From assembly GCA_029244725.1 (NCBI GenBank), contig JAQWQJ010000107.1, positions 1 to 39,137 on the forward strand: DNA of 39,137 nt, in the 5' to 3' direction. The notes under the pieces are model-generated. The model did not search any database. It was given only the letters and a program-made list of their open reading frames with translations, and was not told where the DNA came from. Position numbers and translations under genes: made by a program. This stretch comes from Paracoccaceae bacterium. Lineage in GTDB: Bacteria > Pseudomonadota > Alphaproteobacteria > Rhodobacterales > Rhodobacteraceae. The first letter of the stretch is position 1, and each line of letters starts with the position of its first letter. Below, piece after piece: positions 16,622-25,244 of the stretch.

Positions 16622-17692
16622 ATGGCCACTGTAAAACTACGCGACCTTCGTAAATCCTATGGCGACGTCGAGGTCATCAAAGGTGTAGATATCGACATCG
16701 CCGACGGCGAATTCGTCGTCTTCGTCGGCCCCTCGGGCTGCGGTAAATCCACCCTCTTGCGAATGATCGCTGGGCTGGAAGACATTACAGACGGCACCCT
16801 CGAAATCGACGGTCAGCGTGTCAATGACCTCGAGCCGTCCAAGCGTGGCATCGCCATGGTTTTCCAATCTTACGCAATCTTCCCTCACATGACGGTGCGT
16901 GAAAACGTGGCCTTTGGCCTTACGATCAACAAAGCAAGTAAGGCAGAAAAGGAAGAAAAGGTCGCAGAGGCCGCCCGCATTTTGCAGATGGAGCACCTCC
17001 TTGATCGCCGCCCCTCCGAACTCTCTGGCGGTCAGCGCCAGCGCGTTGCTATCGGCCGCGCTATTGTGCGCGACCCCAAGGTTTTCTTGTTCGACGAACC
17101 GCTGTCTAACCTAGACGCCGCGTTACGGATGGACATGCGTATGGAGATCGGAAAGCTTCACCAGGACCTGGACGCCTCAATGATATACGTCACCCACGAT
17201 CAGGTCGAGGCAATGACACTGGCCGACAAAATCGTCGTCCTCAAAGACGGTAAAGTAATGCAGATCGGTGCCCCAATGGAGCTCTATCACGAACCCGCCA
17301 ACCTCTTCGTCGCAGGCTTCCTTGGCGCACCGTCGATGAACTTCCTTGATGTCACCGTGCATGCCGTGAACGACACAACCGTCACCATCAGCAGCGACTC
17401 ACTGGATCAGATCGACGTCCCCCACAAAGGGCGCAGTTTCACGGTTGGGCAAGCCGCGACCTTGGGCGTGCGGCCACAATACCTTCACCCTGCTGCTGAT
17501 GAGGTGGGAAGGCTGCACGGTAAAGTCATCCTCACGGAACGTCTTGGCAGCGAAACCGTGATCGACATCGGCCTTGCCGATGGCAGCAAGGTCATTGCCG
17601 CTCTGGCTGAGGACAGCATCCAAATCGCTGGCACTGATGTCAACCTAGACTTTGATCCAAACCAAGCACATATCTTCCCTGAAACCAGATGA
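16622..17692 (+). CDS. Sugar ABC transporter ATPase (MalK/UgpC-type)
   Basis: A 356-residue ABC ATPase. Walker A GPSGCGKST is at about residues 36-45, the signature LSGGQRQRV near 133, and Walker B VFLFDEPLSNLD near 155-166. The switch His is in YVTHDQVEAM. A C-terminal TOBE-type regulatory domain follows residue 240, as usual for the MalK group. It powers the two permeases. It is the last gene of the operon, 3 bases after the glycosidase stop, and no terminator is evident after it. Confidence 0.95.
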   Translation: MATVKLRDLRKSYGDVEVIKGVDIDIADGEFVVFVGPSGCGKSTLLRMIAGLEDITDGTLEIDGQRVNDLEPSKRGIAMVFQSYAIFPHMTVRENVAFGLTINKASKAEKEEKVAEAARILQMEHLLDRRPSELSGGQRQRVAIGRAIVRDPKVFLFDEPLSNLDAALRMDMRMEIGKLHQDLDASMIYVTHDQVEAMTLADKIVVLKDGKVMQIGAPMELYHEPANLFVAGFLGAPSMNFLDVTVHAVNDTTVTISSDSLDQIDVPHKGRSFTVGQAATLGVRPQYLHPAADEVGRLHGKVILTERLGSETVIDIGLADGSKVIAALAEDSIQIAGTDVNLDFDPNQAHIFPETR

Positions 17693-18288
17693 CGACCCCA
17701 GTGAGCGCGGATAAAAGTGTCGGAGGTCAAGCAAACATAGACGTTCCATAAGATTTGACGCCGTAATTTTCCAAAGTGTCGACCGCGCGATATGAGAGAA
17801 ATTTGGCTTCAAGGTTAAGGGAATTTGCGATCTCACAATTTCTTGAGACTGAACGCGGATCATTGCGTTAAGCAGTCATTCAAACATGCTGTAGCATCAG
17901 TTGAAGTGGGCTCGAAGCCGCCTTGCGGCGGTGCAGAGCACAGCCCGGAAATTGCACCGATTGAATGGCGGCTTTGATCATTGCGTTCTGGTTGGCTCAC
18001 GACTGCAGCGAATGTCAGGTTTCCGCCCATCGGAACAGAGAAACCTCGGACCGATTAGGGCAACGTCCCTCATCTAATCGATCGTTACTCAATTTGCATC
18101 GAGCATCGCCGCAACCATCGCGTACCAGTCATGGTTTCCCAAAAGCATTACAAACGCATCCCACGTGACACACGCTCTGGGGAAAGTTTTTGTACATCAT
18201 GCGTTTTTATACGTTGTTTATTGTGGTTTTAATTATTAATAGAGCGCCGGGAAGATTAATCTCAGCGACTCACACGAGGGAACACACC
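17693..18288. other. Leader of the transfer operon, no gene
   Basis: About 596 bases without a convincing gene. Small symmetric elements are present: ATGCT/AGCAT at 17886-17897, and a GCCGC/GCGGC hairpin at 17917-17929. The last 100 bases are AT-rich and probably hold the tra promoter. A TTGTTT at 18214-18219 and TTAATA at 18236-18241 with 16-base spacing are a weak candidate. I could not recognise a transfer origin or a quorum-sensing box. Confidence 0.5.
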
Positions 18289-18639
18289 ATGAAACACTTA
18301 ATCAAACCTGCTCTGGCACTGGCTGCTCTTGTGACTGCCGGTCCCGTTTTTGCCGCGGGTGACGGCCTTGGCATCCAGGCAGGCTTCACTGAAGTAGGCG
18401 ACGACCTGCAAACCTTGATGGGCGGGGCAGGGGGCTTTTTGATCGTCATTATCTCGATCGCTCTGGCAGCTATCATGCTAGCCATTGGCCGCGGCTGGGG
18501 ACAAGCGGTCACCGCCTTTGCTGTGGCTTTGTTCCTTGGCTACGGCGTCAATGCCTTGCAAGGGATCTCCGGCGTATCCGGCACCGCAGATCTTCTGGCA
18601 GAGAATGTGCTTCTGCTTGACGGCGAGCCTTCACTCTAA
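18289..18639 (+). CDS. traA: Conjugative pilin precursor TraA
   Basis: A 116-residue pilin precursor. A long signal region (KHLIKPALALAALVTAGPVFA) is cleaved near VFA/AGD. The mature part has two hydrophobic helices (GGFLIVIISIALAAIMLA and TAFAVALFLGYGVNAL) separated by a short basic loop, the usual F-type pilin layout. The subunit is pulled from the inner membrane to build the pilus. It is the first gene of the transfer operon. The ATG at 18289 is preceded by GAGG at 9 bases; an upstream start at 18190 is not supported. A hairpin after the gene may raise its level. Confidence 0.8.
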   Translation: MKHLIKPALALAALVTAGPVFAAGDGLGIQAGFTEVGDDLQTLMGGAGGFLIVIISIALAAIMLAIGRGWGQAVTAFAVALFLGYGVNALQGISGVSGTADLLAENVLLLDGEPSL

Positions 18640-18651
18640 GCCATTTTTTGA

Positions 18652-18680
18652 AGCGGGTGCTGTTCTAGGTGCCCGCTCAT
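18652..18680 (+). terminator. Hairpin between traA and traL
   Basis: AGCGGG at 18652-18657 pairs with CCCGCT at 18672-18677, followed by CATTCTTTCC. It could act as a leaky terminator or a stabilising 3' end, so that pilin is made in excess of the assembly proteins. Confidence 0.45.
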
Positions 18681-18704
18681 TCTTTCCACGAGGAGTGCGT
18701 CTTC

Positions 18705-18986
18705 ATGTTCGTTGTTATCGAACAAAGGCTTCAAGACCCCCCACGGTTTCTGATGATGCCAGCGGATGAAGCGGCCATTCTTGGAGTGCCGATCCTGATG
18801 GGGCTTTTGGGGCGCATGCTCATCGTCGGGCTTCTCGTGGCTCTCCTCACCTGGGCCGCCTGGAAGCGGCTGAAAGGGGAGGGGGGTTTAGAGATGCTTC
18901 TTGCGGCCACCTATTGGTACACGCCGCAGGCTTTTGGCCTTTTCGCACCGCTACCTGATTCAGCTCCGGAAACCTGGGAAGCGTAA
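18705..18986 (+). CDS. traL: Type IV pilus assembly protein TraL
   Basis: A 93-residue inner-membrane protein of the TraL family. It has a short N-terminal lead (VIEQRLQDPPRFLMMPADE). Membrane segments follow, including GVPILMGLLGRMLIVGLLVALL, and the soluble tail contains YWYTPQAFG. In F-type systems TraL is needed for pilus assembly, equivalent to VirB3. The ATG at 18705 has AGGAG 10 bases upstream, favouring it over 18669. traE begins directly after its stop. Confidence 0.85.
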   Translation: MFVVIEQRLQDPPRFLMMPADEAAILGVPILMGLLGRMLIVGLLVALLTWAAWKRLKGEGGLEMLLAATYWYTPQAFGLFAPLPDSAPETWEA

Positions 18987-19541
18987 ATGAACTTTCAAGC
19001 GATGCAGAAATCCGTGCGCCAAGCCCGCATGGCACGCAACATCCTTGCCTGCACCAGTGCTGCACTGTTTGGCATCAATGGTCTTCTGGCCTATGAGATA
19101 TTCAGCCAAAGCAACCAGGTGATCCTCGTTCCCACGAATGTGAGCGACGGCATGATTGCACGGGGCTCAGTTGATAAACGCTATCTCGAAGCTCTGGCCC
19201 TTGATGCGGTCTATGGGCTTTACAATGCCAATCCGGAGAACCTGGATTACGGCCGCAATGTCATCGCGCGTCTTGCGGCAGTGGGAGAGCGCAACACGCT
19301 TTTACGCCACTACGACAGTGTCGCGACTGATATCCGCGAACGATCCATCTCCACAGTCTTTTTTGCCCGCCGTATTGAACACAATTTCGACCGGCTTGAA
19401 GTGATTGTCGAAGGCGACATGCAGACCTTCCTCAACACGGTTCTCGTCAAACAAGAGCCCCGACGGATCAAGCTCGCTTTCGTCATTGAGGCAGGCTCCA
19501 CGCGTTTGTCGCGCATCAGCAAATTGGAGGCCGAGGAATGA
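18987..19541 (+). CDS. traE: Conjugal transfer protein TraE
   Basis: A 184-residue bitopic inner-membrane protein of the TraE family. One N-terminal membrane segment (ILACTSAALFGINGLLAYEIF) is followed by a periplasmic domain similar in role to VirB8. The segment VPTNVSDGMIARGSVDKRYLE is a typical TraE opening. It would nucleate the inner-membrane part of the channel. It overlaps traK by 4 bases (ATGA). Confidence 0.9.
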   Translation: MNFQAMQKSVRQARMARNILACTSAALFGINGLLAYEIFSQSNQVILVPTNVSDGMIARGSVDKRYLEALALDAVYGLYNANPENLDYGRNVIARLAAVGERNTLLRHYDSVATDIRERSISTVFFARRIEHNFDRLEVIVEGDMQTFLNTVLVKQEPRRIKLAFVIEAGSTRLSRISKLEAEE

Positions 19542-20236
19542 CAAAGGCACTGGTGATCGCTGGCCTCATTGCTTTGGGTCTTCTTGTTGGTACCGCCGGA
19601 CATGCGGCACAAAATCTAAGCGTGGAGCCCGATGGCACCATCAGGTTTGAAGCCTCTTTGAGCGGCGTCACACGATTGAGCATCAAAGGCGACCGTATTC
19701 GGCGTCTGGTCAACACCGCCTCTGATTTTGAGGCAACCAACGATCCAGAAACCGGCGACCTGTTTCTGCGCTACGTTGGTGTGGGGTATTTTGACGAGCC
19801 GGAAACCGGGTTCATCGTCAGCGAGAGCGGTGTGACCATCGACTATACGCTCTTGCCGGTCGAGGCACCGGGTGAAACCGTCCTCATCTCTCTTGTTGGT
19901 GTCGAGCTTGACGCGGATGAAGATGCGGTTCCCGGTTTCGCTGATAGTTTTGGCTATTCCGATGACATCGCAGAATTTGCCACAAGCATGATCCGCGACA
20001 TTGCGCAGAAACACGTACTGGGTCGACAGGTCCCGAGCGGACGAGACGGGAAGACCGTCCGACACGTCCCGGGGGACAGTTGGAGTGCAAGCCTGCAAAT
20101 CGCTGTCGCCAGGGACAATGCCCGCCTTGTGAGAGAACAAGACTTTTATCGCCCAGGCGTTCTGGCGATCTGGGTGCATCAAACGCAACTGGCTGCCGGG
20201 GAACGCAGCTGGGTCATTGTGCTCGAGGACGACTGA
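19538..20236 (+). CDS. traK: Outer-membrane core protein TraK
   Basis: A 232-residue secreted protein with a signal peptide (IAGLIALGLLVGTAGHAAQ). It has a beta-rich body typical of TraK, the VirB9 counterpart of F systems. With TraB and the lipoprotein TraV it forms the core complex spanning the envelope. Position between traE and traB is as in F. It overlaps both neighbours, and its stop shares a base with the traB start (TGATG). Confidence 0.88.
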   Translation: MTKALVIAGLIALGLLVGTAGHAAQNLSVEPDGTIRFEASLSGVTRLSIKGDRIRRLVNTASDFEATNDPETGDLFLRYVGVGYFDEPETGFIVSESGVTIDYTLLPVEAPGETVLISLVGVELDADEDAVPGFADSFGYSDDIAEFATSMIRDIAQKHVLGRQVPSGRDGKTVRHVPGDSWSASLQIAVARDNARLVREQDFYRPGVLAIWVHQTQLAAGERSWVIVLEDD

Positions 20237-21498
20237 TGGCCGCGCCCGATAGAAAGAAACAACAATATATCGTCTTCGGACTGGGCCTCGGCGCGGTTCT
20301 GGCATTGGGCATTGTTATCTTTGGTGTCCTTGCCCCAAAGAGCCCCGCAGCACTACCGATGCGAAGCTCAAACGACGGGATCGATGTCAGCATCGTTGCC
20401 GATCGCACCTCTGCGGCTGCACCCGAGATGTCCTGGGTTACCTCGAGCCGCGCAGAAATCGACCGGCTCGCCGCTCTCGTCGACGATCTCACTAAAAGCA
20501 TGGATGCGCAAAGAGAGGCAACATCAGAGCAGATCGCTTCGATCCGACAGGAATACGACGACATGATCCTTCAGCAGGCCGATCGGATTGCCGAGTTGGA
20601 AGTGGTCCCGGCACCAGTTGTCCGACCGTCAGGTGGGCAAGGATCCTCTGCCGGTGTGTCAACACCCGATTACGCCTCCTTTGGCGGTGAGTTCATCAGC
20701 CGGGAGCCTATCCGCCGAGACCCAACTTCGCAGGTCGAGGGCGGGCAAAGAAGCGCGAACGATGCTGGAGGCGGTTCTGAGCATTCAGCCGGACGTGCGC
20801 CGCAACCGGGCAGCTTTGGTCAGAGTTTTACGCTTGTCGAACCTACGCAGTCAGAGAGGCAAGACGCACCCACCAGGCTCGGCAATTACATTCCCGCCGG
20901 ATCCTATGCGCCTGCCGTGGTGCTTTCGGGCGCGGATGCCGCCACAAACGTAGTTGATAGAGAAAACCCTACGCCCGTCCTGTTTCGGATCACAGGGCCT
21001 GCGATCACTGCCGGGCGCAAAGGCAGTGCCGGCGGTAAGATCAACATCGAAGGCTGCACGGTGCAGGGATCAGCCATTGGCGACCTGAGCTCGGAGCGCG
21101 TTCGGGTCAGGCTATTGTCGCTCACCTGCCTCAAGCGCGGCGGCGAGATCATCGAAGAGCGGATCGCCGGCTACATGGTCGGGGCTGGCAAGGCCGGAGT
21201 GCGGGGCAGGGTGGTGAGCCGCGAAGGGGCCCTTGTCACCAACGCCGCCATCGCCGGCGCCTTGAACGGGTTGGCAAGTGCTGCAGACACCGCGTCTGCC
21301 TCAGGTGGCGAGACCACTTCCATCGAGGATATCGCGCGCACCGCTGGCATCGCGGCAGGCACGGGCGGCGTGCAGTCCGCCGCCAACACGCTCTCGGAAT
21401 ACTACATCAATCGCGCCGAACAATATCAGCCGGTGATTTCTCTAAATGGTGGAACGAACGTCGAGCTGGTGTTTATGGAAGGAATATCCCTGCAATGA
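20236..21498 (+). CDS. traB: Core complex protein TraB (VirB10 family)
   Basis: A 420-residue TrbI/VirB10-like protein. A short basic cytosolic tail (APDRKKQQ) is followed by one membrane segment (VFGLGLGAVLALGIVIFGVL), then a coiled-coil-like stretch and a Pro/Gly/Ser-rich linker. The C-terminal beta-barrel domain contains YAPAVVLSGADAATN and GKINIEGCTVQG. It spans both membranes and senses ATP-driven change. The ATG at 20236 overlaps the traK stop. A longer frame from 20080 lies inside traK and is rejected. Confidence 0.92.
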   Translation: MAAPDRKKQQYIVFGLGLGAVLALGIVIFGVLAPKSPAALPMRSSNDGIDVSIVADRTSAAAPEMSWVTSSRAEIDRLAALVDDLTKSMDAQREATSEQIASIRQEYDDMILQQADRIAELEVVPAPVVRPSGGQGSSAGVSTPDYASFGGEFISREPIRRDPTSQVEGGQRSANDAGGGSEHSAGRAPQPGSFGQSFTLVEPTQSERQDAPTRLGNYIPAGSYAPAVVLSGADAATNVVDRENPTPVLFRITGPAITAGRKGSAGGKINIEGCTVQGSAIGDLSSERVRVRLLSLTCLKRGGEIIEERIAGYMVGAGKAGVRGRVVSREGALVTNAAIAGALNGLASAADTASASGGETTSIEDIARTAGIAAGTGGVQSAANTLSEYYINRAEQYQPVISLNGGTNVELVFMEGISLQ

Positions 21499-21890
21499 AA
21501 CATCTCCCAATCATTGCAAGCCTCGCCCTTGCAGGCTGCAGTGTGACAAACACCGAAGCGGATTTCCTGTGTCGCGCTCAAGCGGGCACGCCTTGCGCGA
21601 CAATTGCCGAGGCCGATGGTCAAAACGGGCAAGAGCTCACTCCGGTCACGGAAACACGCGAAGACCTTGCCTTAAAAAGCCTGTCACAAGAGCCAATTGG
21701 GGTCGGCAAAACAGCCGACATTTACGCAGACCTGCCCGACAGCGGCTATCCTTACGACTCTGATCGCTATCGCCAGCCGGAAGTGGTCGGGCGGCTCTGG
21801 ATTGCGCCCTATCTTGATCAAAACGAGTTGCTTCATGAATCGCGCTATGTGCATTTCATCGTGCAGGACGCACACTGGGTGCAGCGCTGA
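21495..21890 (+). CDS. traV: Outer-membrane lipoprotein TraV
   Basis: A 131-residue lipoprotein. The lipobox LALAGC places the lipidated Cys at about residue 15. Two further Cys follow soon after (FLCRAQAGTPC), a usual TraV feature. TraV anchors TraK to the outer membrane, like VirB7 though longer. It overlaps traB by 4 bases and traC by one. Confidence 0.85.
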   Translation: MKHLPIIASLALAGCSVTNTEADFLCRAQAGTPCATIAEADGQNGQELTPVTETREDLALKSLSQEPIGVGKTADIYADLPDSGYPYDSDRYRQPEVVGRLWIAPYLDQNELLHESRYVHFIVQDAHWVQR

Positions 21891-24388
21891 TGGGCAAGTT
21901 TTCTGATTTCTGGGGCACGCTTTTTGGCGATGACAGCTTTCGCCAAGCCCAAACGCAAATCCTCGAGCACGCTGCTTTGGCTGATCTCCTGCCCTGGCGC
22001 GTCTATGATCCGGAAAAGCGGTTTTATCATAACGACAGAACCACCGGTTTTATTCTCGAGATCGCCCCCCAGATCGCCAGCGAAGAGGTGGTCGGCAATC
22101 TGCATTCGGCCCTACTCACCAGCATGCCAGCGCAAGCCGGGTTTCAGGTGATCAGTTGGTCGTCGCCGGACCTACGCGCGCCGCTAAACGCCTGGGCTGC
22201 GCAGCGCTCATCGGGTGGCGAGCTGACAGAGGCCATGGCCAAGGGGCGCGTCGAGCATTTAAACGATCTGCGCTTCGGCAGCGCGCACACCATCAAAGCG
22301 ATCCCCACAAACCGCAGAGCCTTTGTGACCGGCTGGATCGAAGGCGATACGAGCATGAGCAAGCTTGCAGGCCTTGAAGAATATCGCCGCGCCATTCTTG
22401 GGGCTTTGGGTCTGGCACACACAAGTGGCATGGAGCCCACGGCCTTCTTGCAGCTCCTTGAGGAGATCCTGCATGCCGAGCAATGGGGCGGGCTGTCCCA
22501 GGTAAGTTATGACGACCAGCTTCCTCTCAATGCCCAGGTGCCGGGGGCATCCCTGCACGTGGCGTCGGACTTTATCCAGTTTGGCGGGGATCCTATGGTC
22601 TCTGCCAGCGTCACGAGCGTTGCAAGGTTTCCAAAAGAATGGAGCGCCGCCCTTGGGGCCACCTTGCTTGGCGAGCCGGAAAAGATCTCCGAGCGGCCCC
22701 ACGGTCCGGTTCTGAGCGCGCTAACCGCCGTCTCAATCCCGGCCCAAAAGGCGGCAAGTGACATGCTTTCACGGCGCGGAAAGTTGGAGCATAGCCGCAA
22801 AACAGGCTTCAATCGCTTCGTGAGTGACTTTGAAGGCAAGGCAAAGGAATACCAGACTCTCTCCGAGGAACTGGAAAACGGCGAGCGGCTCTTTCAAACG
22901 GTGATGACGGTTGTCGGCTACACCAAGGGCCGTGGCCAAGAGGCTCGCATCGCCAGCTCGGAGCTGGCAAAGATTTACCGCCGCGTCGGCTTTGGACTGC
23001 GCCAGGAAAAATACCTGCAACTGCCTCTTCTCATCAATTCTCTTCCGCTTGGCTCGTCGGAGAAATACATGACCACGCTGACCCGCTTGCAACGCATGCG
23101 ACTTCTCAAAGCACGTGCGCTCACCTCCGTGGCCCCGGTTTCGGGCGAATGGAAGGGCAATAGCGCAGGGACAGGCATGCTGCTTGTCGGGCGACAAGGG
23201 CAGGTCTTCACCTGGTCGAACTTTCAAAGCGAGGGAAACTACAACGTCGCCGTTGTCGGGAAATCCGGTGCCGGGAAATCGGTTTTCATGCAGGAGCTGA
23301 TCACCTCGATTTACGCCAATGGCGGCCGTGCCCTGGTGATTGATGATGGCTATAGTTTCCAGACCACATGCGAAATCTTGGGCGGGCGCCACATCGCCTT
23401 TGACGGGGATCAGGAACTGCGTCTGAACCCGTTTTCGATGCTGCAAGCCGACAAAATGCAGGATGGGGAGGCCGGAGCCCCCACGGATTACGCCGCCGAG
23501 GCCGTGGATCTGATCACCCGTGTCGTGGCCTCAATGGCAGCGCTTGGCGCGCAGCGCGAAGGCCGGGTGGAAGGGATCGAAGAGAAAGCCATCTCAGACG
23601 CGGTCTTTGCTGTCTGGAACGAGAAGGGCCCCGCAGGCGAGATCACCGATGTTTACCTCAAACTCAAAGCCCGCGTCGCGGCCGATCCACGGCTGGAAGA
23701 TGTTTGCACCAAGCTCAAATCCTTCACCCATAACGGGGTCTACGGCAAATATTTTCAGGGTCAGTCCACGGTGGATGTGGAAACCCCCTTCACCGTCGTC
23801 GAGCTCTCGAACCTCAAGAGCCAGCCCGATCTCGAACAGGTCGTCTTGCAGATCATCATGTTTCTCGGGACCGAGCTGATGTTCAAAACGGATCGCTCTG
23901 TGCCTGTGGCCATCCTCATCGATGAAGCCTGGGATTTGCTTAAAGGGGCAGGGACCGCCAAGTTCATCGAAGGCGTGGTTCGGCGCGCGCGCAAATACAC
24001 CGGTGCGCTCATCACTGGCACGCAGTCCGTTGACGACTATTTTCAGAACCAGGCAGCAGAAGTCTGTCTGCAAAACTCAGACTGGACGGTGTTTCTCGCG
24101 CAAAACCCCGAAACAATTGATCGGTTGGAACAAAACAAGCGCCTATCGATCCCGGCGGGCTTTGCGAGCAAGCTCAAATCCATCACCAGCGTGCCGGGTC
24201 AGTTTTCTGAAATGGCGGTGAAAGGGCCGGGTGGGTGGTTTTTTGGTCGGCTGATGCTCGATCCGTTTTCTCTGGCGGTGTTTTCCTCAAAGGGCGCGAC
24301 TGTCGAGCATCTGAAGCGCCGCAGGGCCGCAGGTCTCACCACGGTCGAGGCGCTGAAAGACATGGTCGCCAAGGGAGATGTGGCATGA
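21890..24388 (+). CDS. traC: Type IV secretion ATPase TraC (VirB4 family)
   Basis: An 832-residue cytosolic ATPase. The N-terminal half carries the TraC domain (LLPWRVYDPEKRFYHND). Walker A VVGKSGAGKSVF lies near residue 456, and Walker B VAILIDEAWDLL near residue 673. It energises pilus extension and substrate passage, docking on the inner membrane. It is the largest ATPase of the operon and matches the usual TraC length. It overlaps traV and trbI. Confidence 0.95.
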   Translation: MGKFSDFWGTLFGDDSFRQAQTQILEHAALADLLPWRVYDPEKRFYHNDRTTGFILEIAPQIASEEVVGNLHSALLTSMPAQAGFQVISWSSPDLRAPLNAWAAQRSSGGELTEAMAKGRVEHLNDLRFGSAHTIKAIPTNRRAFVTGWIEGDTSMSKLAGLEEYRRAILGALGLAHTSGMEPTAFLQLLEEILHAEQWGGLSQVSYDDQLPLNAQVPGASLHVASDFIQFGGDPMVSASVTSVARFPKEWSAALGATLLGEPEKISERPHGPVLSALTAVSIPAQKAASDMLSRRGKLEHSRKTGFNRFVSDFEGKAKEYQTLSEELENGERLFQTVMTVVGYTKGRGQEARIASSELAKIYRRVGFGLRQEKYLQLPLLINSLPLGSSEKYMTTLTRLQRMRLLKARALTSVAPVSGEWKGNSAGTGMLLVGRQGQVFTWSNFQSEGNYNVAVVGKSGAGKSVFMQELITSIYANGGRALVIDDGYSFQTTCEILGGRHIAFDGDQELRLNPFSMLQADKMQDGEAGAPTDYAAEAVDLITRVVASMAALGAQREGRVEGIEEKAISDAVFAVWNEKGPAGEITDVYLKLKARVAADPRLEDVCTKLKSFTHNGVYGKYFQGQSTVDVETPFTVVELSNLKSQPDLEQVVLQIIMFLGTELMFKTDRSVPVAILIDEAWDLLKGAGTAKFIEGVVRRARKYTGALITGTQSVDDYFQNQAAEVCLQNSDWTVFLAQNPETIDRLEQNKRLSIPAGFASKLKSITSVPGQFSEMAVKGPGGWFFGRLMLDPFSLAVFSSKGATVEHLKRRRAAGLTTVEALKDMVAKGDVA

Positions 24389-24738
24389 CCTGGGCCACGC
24401 GCGCGGTGATGGGCCTATTGTCCATCCTTGGAGTGATCACGATCCAGCTTGGAACGCTGAGCTATCTTGGTCACTTGGACAGACCTGAAGAGGTGCTGAT
24501 CGTTGATGCAAAGTCGGTCGTGCGGATATTCGTCGAAGAACGCGGCCAGCATTTGAGCGAAGACGCGCTGCGTGACGCCATCCGCACCTTCGATCACTTG
24601 GTGATGGAGGAAGCGCAGGCCCTCCACGCCCAGACCAGCGCACTTCTCATCAATGCAAATCACGTTCTAGCCGGCGGGGTGGATATAAGTCAGGGGTTTG
24701 CCGCGCGCGTGATTGCACGTTGGGATCTGATCCAATGA
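24385..24738 (+). CDS. trbI: TrbI-like inner-membrane protein (F-type)
   Basis: A 117-residue protein with one N-terminal membrane segment (AVMGLLSILGVITIQLGTL). The periplasmic part contains VLIVDAKSVVRIFVEER and a helical tail. This layout, and its place between traC and traW, match F-type TrbI, which affects pilus outgrowth and retraction. Sequence similarity to TrbI is weak to my eye. The ATG at 24385 overlaps the traC stop (ATGA). Confidence 0.7.
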   Translation: MTWATRAVMGLLSILGVITIQLGTLSYLGHLDRPEEVLIVDAKSVVRIFVEERGQHLSEDALRDAIRTFDHLVMEEAQALHAQTSALLINANHVLAGGVDISQGFAARVIARWDLIQ

Positions 24739-25244
24739 GCAGGGTTAAAAGATCGATAGGCCTTGGCCTTTTGGGCGGCTTTGTCCTGGTTGGCTTTTAT
24801 ACCCTCAGCGCGGGCACTTTGGTCATCAATGGTACAAGCTCTTTGCCCCATTCCGGTTACGTCATGCTGCGCTGGCCTATCGTTCCCTTAAAGGGCAGCT
24901 ATATTGCCTTCCGAACGCCAGTGGCTGTGGATGATCGGTTCCAGAACTTCCCTTTCGTGAAACGTGTCGCAGGACGTCCCGGTGACAAGATCACCTCAAC
25001 CGATACCCGGGTTTGCATTGCAGACGACTGCAGATCCTTGCTCGGGGACCTCACGGCCAAAGGGTTGAGATCGCTGCCAAGTGGCAAGATCGGTGACGAT
25101 CAATATGTCGTCTTCGGAGACGCTCCTGACTCCCTCGACAGCCGCTATGCCCTCATCGGCACCGTGGCGAAGTCCGATATTCTGGCGGTTGGGTTTCCGG
25201 TGCCCATTCCCCATTGGACGGAGCTACACGCATGGTTTCAGTAA
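24735..25244 (+). CDS. S26-family signal peptidase (TraF-type maturation protease)
   Basis: A 169-residue inner-membrane peptidase. After one membrane segment (GLGLLGGFVLVGFYTLSAG), NGTSSLPHSGY supplies the likely nucleophile Ser36 before LP. PFVKRVAGRPGD supplies the general base Lys76, and VFGDAPDSLDSR is the conserved C-terminal box. In RP4 the TraF relative trims and cyclises the pilin. Here the likely substrate is TraA or another secreted Tra protein. It sits between trbI and traW with 4-base and 13-base overlaps. Confidence 0.88.
   Translation: MSRVKRSIGLGLLGGFVLVGFYTLSAGTLVINGTSSLPHSGYVMLRWPIVPLKGSYIAFRTPVAVDDRFQNFPFVKRVAGRPGDKITSTDTRVCIADDCRSLLGDLTAKGLRSLPSGKIGDDQYVVFGDAPDSLDSRYALIGTVAKSDILAVGFPVPIPHWTELHAWFQ

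Noticed and set aside
17693-18288. Transfer origin or quorum-sensing box before traA
   Set aside because: Small palindromes are present, but none matches a known nick site or lux-type box that I can recognise.
20080-20235. Upstream extension of traB
   Set aside because: It lies wholly inside traK, and a membrane-anchored TraB start at 20236 overlaps the traK stop as elsewhere in the operon.
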